Made by a program: the position numbers and the translations under genes. Positions 7,415-15,370 of a stretch of DNA of 20,505 nt are shown here, piece by piece. The first letter of the stretch is position 1. The number at the start of each line of letters is the position of its first letter. The stretch lies in NCBI GenBank assembly GCA_035416745.1, contig DAOLNV010000012.1, positions 1 to 20,505 of the forward strand, in the 5' to 3' direction. Under the pieces are notes generated by a model. That model made no database searches. It was not told the origin of the DNA and saw only the letters and a list, made by a program, of their open reading frames with translations. The DNA comes from Candidatus Hydrogenedentota bacterium (GTDB lineage: Bacteria > Hydrogenedentota > Hydrogenedentia > Hydrogenedentales > SLHB01).

Positions 7415-8170
7415 CTACAGGGATTTCTTCACGATCTCCGCAAAAACGTCCGCTTTTAACGATGCCCCGCCGACCAGCGAACCATCGACATTCGGTTTCG
7501 CCATCAACGAAGCCACATTGTCCGGCTTCACGCTGCCGCCGTATTGTATTCGTACCTTGTCGGCAACCGCTTCGCCAAACTGGTCTTGGACGAGGCCACG
7601 CACGAATGCATGGGCCTCCTCAGCCTGTTCCGGCGTGGCGGTAACGCCGGTGCCGATGGCCCACACCGGTTCGTAGGCAATGGAGGTGTTGTCGAAATCG
7701 GCCTGCGACAACCCCATCAGACCGTTGGTGACCTGCCGTACCAGCACATCGTTCATCTTGCCGCCTTCGCGCTCCTCGAGGGTCTCGCCAATGCAGAACA
7801 TGACCTTCAACCCGGTTGCCAGCGCGAAACGCAGCTTTTCGTTGAGAAACTCGTCGGATTCGTTAAAAAACTGCCGCCGTTCGCTGTGACCGATAATGGT
7901 CCAGGTGCAGCCGGCATCCTTCAGCATCTGCGGCGAAATCTCGCCCGTATACGCGCCGCTTTCTTTCAGATAGCAGTTCTGCGCGCCGAGCTGAATGTTG
8001 CTTCCTTTCAACGCCTGCGCAACGGGGTAAAGGGCTGTGAATACTGGGCATACAACGATGTCCGCAGCTTCGATGCCTTCCACAAGCGGTTTCAGCGCGT
8101 TCACCAGTTCCAGCGATTCGCCTACCAGCTTGTTCATTTTCCAGTTGCCCGCGACAAGTGGTTTTCTCAC
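7415..8170 (-). CDS. tpiA: Triosephosphate isomerase
   Basis: TpiA interconverts dihydroxyacetone phosphate and glyceraldehyde 3-phosphate in the cytoplasm. The 251-residue TIM barrel has all catalytic features: GNWKMN (8-13) with Asn9 and Lys11, IIGHSERR (92-99) with electrophilic His95, AYEPVWAIGTG (165-175) with base Glu167 followed by flexible loop 6, and the phosphate-binding YGGSVKPDN near the C-terminus. The start codon is GTG, preceded by a purine-rich site (GGAAGGG, about six bases upstream). It is first in a tpiA-secG unit; gap and pgk, its frequent partners, are not in the window. Confidence 0.98.
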   Translation of the reverse strand: MRKPLVAGNWKMNKLVGESLELVNALKPLVEGIEAADIVVCPVFTALYPVAQALKGSNIQLGAQNCYLKESGAYTGEISPQMLKDAGCTWTIIGHSERRQFFNESDEFLNEKLRFALATGLKVMFCIGETLEEREGGKMNDVLVRQVTNGLMGLSQADFDNTSIAYEPVWAIGTGVTATPEQAEEAHAFVRGLVQDQFGEAVADKVRIQYGGSVKPDNVASLMAKPNVDGSLVGGASLKADVFAEIVKKSL

Positions 8171-8200
8171 AACTCACCCTTCCTTTATCCGTCAAGTCGG

Positions 8201-8246
8201 CCGGCTTGTCCCACAAATCCCAAAGCCGGTAAAACAGCCTAGCATA
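8201..8246 (-). promoter_or_regulatory. Possible tpiA promoter and leader stem-loop
   Basis: On the minus strand TATGCT (8241-8246) could be a -10 element, but no good -35 hexamer is present. Just downstream, CCGGCTT (8223-8229) and AAGCCGG (8201-8207) form a 7-bp stem with a 15-base loop that would lie at the 5' end of a tpiA transcript. The stem is seen directly; a regulatory role is inference. Confidence 0.3.
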
Positions 8247-8511
8247 ATGCCTTGCCGCGAAGCAAACACCGCCTCACCCTGACCTCTGCCCAAGGGAAGA
8301 GTCAGACGCCTCACACGGGTCAGACAGGCTGGACGGTTCGTGAACCGTATGGTTGAATCCTATTCGTTTCGGAAACCAGAACCAGTGCGTGGCCGTCAGC
8401 GAGGGCCAGCCCGGTATAGTGGCGGCACCTGCCCCTCAACGTGAACTGGGGATTACTGAACGGACTCCGTATCTTCTGGATTTCCGGCGTGCCTGTCCAG
8501 GTTCCGGGTGA
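8247..8511. other. Intergenic region behind the second RND gene
   Basis: No complete gene is apparent. After the RND stop codon (8512-8514) the same minus-strand frame stays open for 63 more codons before a TGA at 8320-8322. That translation looks fairly protein-like (for example YTGLALADGHALVLVSETNR) but has no supported start and no recognised family. A 16-bp inverted repeat lies inside it. There is no hairpin with a T tract, so termination of the efflux operon is not explained by the sequence. Confidence 0.4.
8333..8348. repeat. 16-bp inverted repeat (operator-like)
   Basis: ACGGTTC and GAACCGT are perfect 7-bp inverted arms separated by GT. The short spacer and perfect symmetry look like a dimeric regulator site rather than a terminator, and there is no T tract. 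It lies about 165 bases from either flanking gene; which gene it would serve, if any, is unknown. Confidence 0.35.
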
Positions 8512-11500
8512 CTATTTCGCGACGCCGAGATTTGTGGAGCGCATAGCCCGTTTGTCGCGCGCTCCCATGGCGACCAGACTGGCGAAATAACTCATGAACC
8601 AATAACGAAAATCATCGATCAGCGAGTAAAACAATGGAACCACAAAGAGGGTCAGGAACGTGCCCATGGTCAGTCCGCCGATGAGGGCTTTGCCAAGGCT
8701 GTGGAAGGCCACTTCACTCCCCATGCTGCCGCCCATGGCCAGCGGCACGCATCCAAGTATGGTAGTCAGCGCGGTCATCATGACCGGACGAAACCGATCC
8801 CGTCCTCCCTGAAGGATCGCTTGCATTCGTTCGGTTCCTTGCCCGCGCATCTGGTTGATATGATCAACGATCACAATGCCGTTGTTTACAATTACGCCGA
8901 CCATCAGGAACATGCCGATATAGGCTATCGTGTCCATCGAGGTCCGGGTGAGGAACATCGTCCACCATACCCCGAGAAAGGCCACCGGTATCGTAGTCAA
9001 TATTGACAGGGGCAGAACAAACGATTCGAACAACGCCCCCATGACAATGTAGATCATGACGATTGCGAGCATAATCCCGGTGATAAAATTTGCCCGGTCC
9101 TGCGCCAGCTCGACCAGCTCGTCGCCCAGTTCGATCGAATATCCGCGAGGCAACGGAAACCTCCCCACCAGCTCCTCCAGGTTCTTTTTGATCTCGGCCA
9201 GGTTTTCCCCGCTCACGTTGGCGGTAATCGTAGTGACGTTCTTCGCATTGATGCGCTGAATCTGTTTGGGGCTGTGCGCCTTCTCGAACCGCACGATCCG
9301 GTTGAGCGGCACGAGTTCGCCGCTGACCGTCAGCAGGGCGACGTTGTCGAGGCTGGTCTTTCGTTTCCGATCTTCCTCGCGGAACTGTGCCCAGACGGCG
9401 ATCTCGCGCCCCTCGCGTTTCATGTACGGCAGCCGCGTGCCCCGGAGCGCAAAGTCCACGGTTCGCGCCACAATCAGCGGATTGATGCCAAATCGTTTTG
9501 CCAGCGTCTCATCGATGCTTATCTGCATTTCCTGGCGGTCGATCTCCGCATCGGTCTGCACTTCACTCACGTTGGGGATCATCGCCATAAGGGTGCTGAA
9601 ATGCTTTGCCTTCTCGGCCAGGATTGCGGCGTTGTCGCCCCGCATGCGGACCCTGACCATGCGCGTAGCCCCCTCGGACTGCGCAATCGAGAATCCCAAT
9701 TCGGTTCCGGGTAAACGGGTGCCGGTTTCCGGCGACGAGAACCGTTGCCACAGAATGTCCAGGACCTGTTCCGTGGTATAAGGGGGTTCCTTGCCGCCCG
9801 GGTATTGGTCTGCGTCGTAGAGAAAACAGCTTATCTCGCCGCCTTCGGGGCCGTAATTCACGAACACGTTTTCGACGCCCAGCTCATCGCGCTGCTGGTT
9901 GATGGATGCGAGCAGCTGGTCCATGACTCCTTTGGCCATTTCCATGTCGAAGTTCTGATCGAACTCTACGTCAATACGCACCTCGCGCGTGTCAATCTCG
10001 GGCATGCCCTGCATGCCCACGTACCTGAACGGAATCGCGAAGGTTAGGGCGCCGAAAGCCAGTATCAACAATACCGACGCCAGGCGCCAGCGCATCACCC
10101 AGTGAAGGGCGGCGACATAGCCGTTGATTGTGCTTTTCAGGGGGTGCAACCGTGCCACGCGTCGAACCAGCCGGATGAACCACTTCCCGAAAAGGCGTTC
10201 GGCCAGCGCAATAATCCGGTGGAGAAGGGGATGTTCCGACAGATTCGACAGCTCGTTCATATGGCTGGCCGCCAGCGGTATTATCGTCAAGGCAATCACG
10301 AGACTTGCCACAAGCGACACCGTGATGGGCAATGAGAACTGGCGCATGTGCTGTCCCATCTCGCCGCTTTCCATGAACAGGAGCGACACAAAGACGACGA
10401 TGGTGGTCAGCGTGGACGCCGTAATAGCCATCCCCACCTCCGATGCTCCGCGCCGCGCACTCTCAACCGCCCCCAGTCCCAACTGCCGATACCGGTAAAT
10501 GTTCTCGATCACCACGATCGCGTTGTCTACCAGCATCCCCAGGGCGATGATCAGCGAGCACATGGTTACGATGTTCAGCGTCATCCCGATGAAGTACATG
10601 ACCACCAGACCCACCACTACTGACGAGGGGATAGCCAGTGCCACGACCAGCGTGGGACGGATGCGCAGAAGAAACAAAAACAGCACGACAACCGCTAAAA
10701 GACCGCCCGATTTCCCGGCCTTGATAAGGTTGTTCAAGGATTGCCGGATGAGTTCTCCTTGGTCGAAGAACACGTAAACGTCCAGATCTTTGAAATCCGG
10801 TTCCGTTCGTGCTTTTTCGAGGGCTTCATGCACGCGCTTGCATGTCGCGATGGCATTTGCCTCGGCTTCCTTGCGAATCATCAGGAACGCCCCGCCCTTG
10901 CCATCGATCGTGAACTCTCGCTGGAACTCCCGCGCCTCGAATCCCACATTCGCCACGTCTTTGACGCGCAGCCCTTCCGGGTTGATCATCACATCCGCGA
11001 TTTCGTCCGGATGTGTGAATTCTCCCAACGCTCTCACGTAATACTTCGTCGGCCCTTCTTTCATTTCGCCGACCGCGAGATTCAGGCTGCTTCGTTGAAG
11101 ATGGGCTACGACCTCGTATAGGGCCATCCGGTGCGCCCGAAGCGCCTCTTGGTCGAATTCGATCAGTACTTCCTGCTCGGGTTTGGTGAACACCTGCACT
11201 TCGGCGACGCCGTTCACGCGAAGAAGCCGCGGCTGGAGGACTGTCCGAACGCGGTGAGCCAACTCTTCATCGTTCTTCGCCCTTCCCAACCCTATCAGCA
11301 GGATAGGCAGGGATTGAGAGCTGAAGCGGAACAGATACATGTCATCGACGCCGGAGGGGAGCTTGAGGCGAAGGCGCTCCATGCGGTCCCGCACCTCCGC
11401 TGTTGCCAGCGACATCTGGGTGTCCGATTCGAACAACAGACGGATATTGCATCCTTCGCTGTCCGACGTGCTGGCGATGCGTTTAAGGTTTGAGACCGTG

Positions 11501-11721
11501 CGGAATTCTCCTTCCGCGGGAATGGCGATCTCCGCCTCGACCTGTTCCGGCGTCGAGTTGGGGTAGGGAATGCTGCAGCTCATCATGGGGAAGTCCATCC
11601 GATGGATGAATTCAAGCGGGATCTTCGTCCATGCAATCACGCCGAGACCAAGCACCGTAATCAGGATCATCGTTGCCGTAATCGGCTTCTGGAGAGCTAT
11701 GCCGGTCAGGTCGGACTTCAT
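8512..11721 (-). CDS. RND efflux transporter permease, second subunit
   Basis: This 1069-residue inner-membrane protein is a full-length resistance-nodulation-division transporter, expected to use the proton gradient to drive substrates out through a periplasmic adaptor and an outer-membrane channel. It has a first helix at about 14-32, a large periplasmic loop, a helix block from about 338 to 485 including GMLVDNAIVVIENIYR (395-410) with the proton-relay Asp399, a second helix near 547-565, a second periplasmic loop, and a final block from about 877 to 1035 including GVIVNNGIVIVDHINQMR (942-959). The TM10 Lys of AcrB is replaced by the Asn pair seen in many non-AcrB RND families. The linker between the two halves is of normal length. 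The ATG overlaps the upstream permease stop as ATGA, indicating translational coupling. Substrate cannot be told from sequence. Confidence 0.95.
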   Translation of the reverse strand: MKSDLTGIALQKPITATMILITVLGLGVIAWTKIPLEFIHRMDFPMMSCSIPYPNSTPEQVEAEIAIPAEGEFRTVSNLKRIASTSDSEGCNIRLLFESDTQMSLATAEVRDRMERLRLKLPSGVDDMYLFRFSSQSLPILLIGLGRAKNDEELAHRVRTVLQPRLLRVNGVAEVQVFTKPEQEVLIEFDQEALRAHRMALYEVVAHLQRSSLNLAVGEMKEGPTKYYVRALGEFTHPDEIADVMINPEGLRVKDVANVGFEAREFQREFTIDGKGGAFLMIRKEAEANAIATCKRVHEALEKARTEPDFKDLDVYVFFDQGELIRQSLNNLIKAGKSGGLLAVVVLFLFLLRIRPTLVVALAIPSSVVVGLVVMYFIGMTLNIVTMCSLIIALGMLVDNAIVVIENIYRYRQLGLGAVESARRGASEVGMAITASTLTTIVVFVSLLFMESGEMGQHMRQFSLPITVSLVASLVIALTIIPLAASHMNELSNLSEHPLLHRIIALAERLFGKWFIRLVRRVARLHPLKSTINGYVAALHWVMRWRLASVLLILAFGALTFAIPFRYVGMQGMPEIDTREVRIDVEFDQNFDMEMAKGVMDQLLASINQQRDELGVENVFVNYGPEGGEISCFLYDADQYPGGKEPPYTTEQVLDILWQRFSSPETGTRLPGTELGFSIAQSEGATRMVRVRMRGDNAAILAEKAKHFSTLMAMIPNVSEVQTDAEIDRQEMQISIDETLAKRFGINPLIVARTVDFALRGTRLPYMKREGREIAVWAQFREEDRKRKTSLDNVALLTVSGELVPLNRIVRFEKAHSPKQIQRINAKNVTTITANVSGENLAEIKKNLEELVGRFPLPRGYSIELGDELVELAQDRANFITGIMLAIVMIYIVMGALFESFVLPLSILTTIPVAFLGVWWTMFLTRTSMDTIAYIGMFLMVGVIVNNGIVIVDHINQMRGQGTERMQAILQGGRDRFRPVMMTALTTILGCVPLAMGGSMGSEVAFHSLGKALIGGLTMGTFLTLFVVPLFYSLIDDFRYWFMSYFASLVAMGARDKRAMRSTNLGVAK

Positions 11722-14700
11722 GTTTTGTCCCGGCCGCCGAACAGGTAATACGCCATCGGAATGATCACGAGCGTGAGCAGCGTCGCGGAGGACAGCCCCG
11801 CCATCACCGTAATGGCCAGGGGCCGCCGCATCTCGGCGCCTTCGCCGCTAGACAATGCCATGGGGATCAAGCCTAGAACGGTCGTCAAGGTCGTCATTAG
11901 AATCGGACGCAGCCGAACTGTTCCTGCGTGCACAACGGCCTCGCGCTTCGTCATTCCCCGCGCGCGCAATTGGTTGACGTAATCGACGAGCACTATGGCG
12001 TTGTTGACCACGATGCCCGCCAGAATGATCCCGCCGATGAACACCATGATGCTGATGTTGATGTTCATAATGACGAGCGCGTATACGACGCCTATGAACG
12101 CCAGCGGCACAGAGAACAGGACCAGGAACGGGTGCAAGATGGACTCAAACTGGCAGGCCATCACCACGTATACGAGGAAGATGGCGAGCAACAAGGCGAA
12201 TTGCAGGCTCTGGTAGGATGTCGCCAATTCGCGGTTCTGTCCACCGAGGGTCCAATCAAAATCCTCTGGCATCTGGATTTGCCCGACCCGGGCCTCGATA
12301 TCCCGCGACACGGCGCCCAAGTCGCGGCCCTCAACATTCGCCGTGACCAGTGCAACGCGCCGTTGATCGATTCGCCGAATCTCGCTCGGCCCTTCTTTGA
12401 CTTCGATGTTGGCGACGGTTTCGAGCGGAATCGGCGGCGTTCCCTCGATCACCGATACCTGCCGCAGGTCGCGCAGGCTGTTGAGGCGTTCCCGGTTTGT
12501 GCGCACCCGGATGTCGACCTTTTCGCCCGCGCGGTTGAACTCGGTGGGGGCGTCGCCCTGCACCTCGTTGCGCAGACGCAACGCCACCATGTCCGGCGTA
12601 AGACCCTTTGCCGCCAATAGCTCACGGTCCAACCCGATGATCACTTCCGGGTAACCCCGTTTCATGTTCAGTTCCGCATCCTTCAGTCCCGGTACGTCCT
12701 CGATACTGGCAAGGATGGTCTGTCCCACCTCGCGCAACTTGTCTATGTCATCCCCCTGAATCTGAAGCTCGACGGCATACTTGAAACTGAACAGCGCCGG
12801 CAATGTGAACGTGATATTGGCGCCCGTCCGCGCGACGAGCTCGCGCCGTATCTGCTCGATGATCGCGTCCTGGTACTGCGCGTTTTCTTCGGGGTCTTTG
12901 AGGGTTACCGTGAACTCGGCAACGTTCTCGCCGCGTTCGCTTTCCGCCTTTGTTTTTTCCGAGCCGACTTCCACGCCTACCGTGTCAACGATTGGAAAGC
13001 TCCGAACGATCTTTTCCAGCTCGATTGCCTGCCGCTCGGTCTGTTCGAGCCGGGTTCCTGGGGGGGCCTCCATGCGGATGCCGAACTCCCCCTGTTTCAG
13101 CGGCGGGATCAACTCCGTGCCCAGCTTCGGTATCAGCCACCCCGCATGCACGGACAATACGAGGGCCAGGATAAGCACCAGCGCGCTGAAACGCAGGCTT
13201 GACCGCAACATCACTCTGTATGTGTCTCTGAACGCGTTGAAGGCGATTTCAAAAAGCCAAAACGGGACCCACACAGCAATGCGAACAATCCGGCTCACTA
13301 TCCAGTAGACAGCAACAAGCAGCACGGAGATCGGGAAGAGCACGGCGATAAAGGCGATAGAAATGCCCTTGAGCAACACGCGCACGGCAAACAGCACCGC
13401 CAGAAAAGGCGCAAACAATACCGTCCCGACGGCCGACGCCAGACCTTGTAAAACGCCCTTGCGGAAGCCCTTGTTCAACAAAGTGGCCAGCGGCTTGAAA
13501 TCCTGGCGAAAAGCTCCCGTGAGCCATGTTCTCATGTAGCGGCCACTTCGCGGAACGGCCCCCAGAAAAGAGCCTACGACCCCGCGCCCGGACTCTCTGC
13601 CTTCGTGATACGCCCTCAGCAGCCATACGACATCGCGGTCGGCGAGGAGCGACATTGGCGGCCGCGAGGCGATCATAGGATTGAAGTACAATGCCACTGC
13701 CAACGATGCCAACAGCGAGAATGTCACCGTCAATGCCAAGTCTCCAAAGAGCTGGCCGGCGATCCCCTCGACGAAAGCGAGCGGAAAGAACACGGCGACC
13801 GTCGTCAGCGTGGAAGACGTGACGGCGCCGGCCACCTCATTGGTGCCCCGGTTCGCCGCTTCGGTCGCGCCGTCGCCTTCTTCCGTGCAACGGAAGATGC
13901 TCTCCAACACCACGATCGAGTTGTCGACCAGCATGCCCACGCCGAGGGCCAGGCCGCCCAGCGACATAATGTTGAGCGATACTTCCCGCATGTACATGGG
14001 TACGAACGTGGCGATAATCGAAATCGGGATCGAAATGCCTATGATGAGGGTGCTCTTCAGCTCTTTGAGGAAAAAGGCAAGGATGATAAGTGCCAGGATA
14101 CCGCCCATGATGGCCGTGTCCTGGACTTCCTCAATCGAGGCCACGATGAACCGCGATTGATCGCTCACCATCACGAATTCGCTCTGCCCCGGGTCTGGAA
14201 GCCGCGATAGCAGCGTCTTGCGAAGATCCTGGCTGCGCCGCTTTTCCTCATCTTCGACGCCGGCGTTCCGCAGCTTCTGAACCCGGTCGGCGGCCATCTC
14301 CCAGAAGCTGAGTTTGCGCTCAAATCCGAAAAGGTCTTTGAGCTTATTGCACACTTGGACGGTGTTGGCGTCGCCCCACTTGTAGATCTCGAGTTCCACG
14401 GCCTCCCCGCCGTTCAGACGCACGACCGTATCACGGTCTTTCTGCCCCTGAACAACGTCGGCTACCTGCCACAACTGGATGGGGACGCCGGCGGGCGTCA
14501 CGATCAGCGTTTCGCGGATCTCGGATACCGATTTGTACTCGTTGACCGTGCGGACCAGGTACTCTGTTTTGCCCTCTTTGAGTCTGCCGCCGGAGAGATT
14601 GATGTTTTGCTGCGCAAGGCCGCTGCTGACGGTGTCAAGGTTCAGGCCCAGGTTCTTGAGCTTCTGGGCATCTACCAGAACCTGGATCTCTTCCTCGCGG

Positions 14701-15278
14701 CCTCCTTTTACCAGCACCTGGGCGATCCCAAGTTCCCCTTCGAGGTCGCTCTTGATATGGCGTTCAGCGGATTCGCGAATCTGAGTGAGACGCTCCTGTT
14801 GTCTCGCCAGATCTTGCGACGTATCCACGATCGCCACCCGCATGACCGGGTCCAGCGTCGGGTCGTAGCGTAGAATCACCGGATTCTGGGTGACCTCCTC
14901 CGGGGGCTCGAACAGGTCCAGACGGTCTCGGACGTCCTGCTGAGCCGTGTTCATATCGGTGTCCCATGTGAATTCCAATATGATCTCGGACAGGCCCGGC
15001 GACGAGACGCTGCTGATCTGCACCATCCCCGGGACAATGGCGAGCGTCTCCTCGAGCGGCCGCGTCAAAAGCTTTTCCACGTCCTCGGGGGCGGCCCCCT
15101 CGTATTCCGTGCGCACGGTGAGCGTGGGATAGGAAATGTTCGGCATCAGGCTGATGGACAGCCCTTGATAGGATTTCCACCCGAATACCACCAGCGTCAG
15201 GAATACCATCGCGGTGGTGACGGGCCGGCGGATTGCCAAGCGGTACTGCTCTTTCGGGGAGGGCTGCGTTTCGCTCAT
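11718..15278 (-). CDS. RND efflux transporter permease, first subunit, with central membrane insertion
   Basis: At 1186 residues this RND permease is over 100 residues longer than its operon partner. Normal elements are present: first helix at about 20-37, TM4 motif GMLVDNSIVVLES (448-460) with Asp452, TM6 to about 538, TM7 at about 695-715, and the TM10 motif GIVVNNAIVLVDYVNQLR (1088-1105). Two insertions stand out. Residues 317-361 add a charged segment to the first periplasmic loop, just before the conserved DQSRF. Residues 540-693 between TM6 and TM7 form a very long linker with three hydrophobic stretches (about 613-636, 640-662 and 663-682) where most relatives have a short cytoplasmic helix. 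The frame is continuous, so this is not a frameshift. It follows the adaptor gene by 92 bases; the ribosome site (AGGAAG, over 15 bases upstream) is poorly spaced. It pairs with the second permease, perhaps as a hetero-trimer as in MdtB/MdtC. Confidence 0.95.
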   Translation of the reverse strand: MSETQPSPKEQYRLAIRRPVTTAMVFLTLVVFGWKSYQGLSISLMPNISYPTLTVRTEYEGAAPEDVEKLLTRPLEETLAIVPGMVQISSVSSPGLSEIILEFTWDTDMNTAQQDVRDRLDLFEPPEEVTQNPVILRYDPTLDPVMRVAIVDTSQDLARQQERLTQIRESAERHIKSDLEGELGIAQVLVKGGREEEIQVLVDAQKLKNLGLNLDTVSSGLAQQNINLSGGRLKEGKTEYLVRTVNEYKSVSEIRETLIVTPAGVPIQLWQVADVVQGQKDRDTVVRLNGGEAVELEIYKWGDANTVQVCNKLKDLFGFERKLSFWEMAADRVQKLRNAGVEDEEKRRSQDLRKTLLSRLPDPGQSEFVMVSDQSRFIVASIEEVQDTAIMGGILALIILAFFLKELKSTLIIGISIPISIIATFVPMYMREVSLNIMSLGGLALGVGMLVDNSIVVLESIFRCTEEGDGATEAANRGTNEVAGAVTSSTLTTVAVFFPLAFVEGIAGQLFGDLALTVTFSLLASLAVALYFNPMIASRPPMSLLADRDVVWLLRAYHEGRESGRGVVGSFLGAVPRSGRYMRTWLTGAFRQDFKPLATLLNKGFRKGVLQGLASAVGTVLFAPFLAVLFAVRVLLKGISIAFIAVLFPISVLLVAVYWIVSRIVRIAVWVPFWLFEIAFNAFRDTYRVMLRSSLRFSALVLILALVLSVHAGWLIPKLGTELIPPLKQGEFGIRMEAPPGTRLEQTERQAIELEKIVRSFPIVDTVGVEVGSEKTKAESERGENVAEFTVTLKDPEENAQYQDAIIEQIRRELVARTGANITFTLPALFSFKYAVELQIQGDDIDKLREVGQTILASIEDVPGLKDAELNMKRGYPEVIIGLDRELLAAKGLTPDMVALRLRNEVQGDAPTEFNRAGEKVDIRVRTNRERLNSLRDLRQVSVIEGTPPIPLETVANIEVKEGPSEIRRIDQRRVALVTANVEGRDLGAVSRDIEARVGQIQMPEDFDWTLGGQNRELATSYQSLQFALLLAIFLVYVVMACQFESILHPFLVLFSVPLAFIGVVYALVIMNINISIMVFIGGIILAGIVVNNAIVLVDYVNQLRARGMTKREAVVHAGTVRLRPILMTTLTTVLGLIPMALSSGEGAEMRRPLAITVMAGLSSATLLTLVIIPMAYYLFGGRDKT

Positions 15279-15370
15279 ACTTATGTTTGACGCTTCCTAA
15301 GGTGCCGGCGCACTTTCATGCGCACAATGGGTGCCGGCCAGCCGGGTTCGAGAATCTGGAGATGCGCCAT

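Noticed and set aside
15279..15370. Hairpin-like GCGCA/TGCGC and a repeated GTGCCGGC in the gap between adaptor and first permease
   Set aside because: The arms are short, there is no T tract, and the GC-rich background makes such repeats likely by chance.
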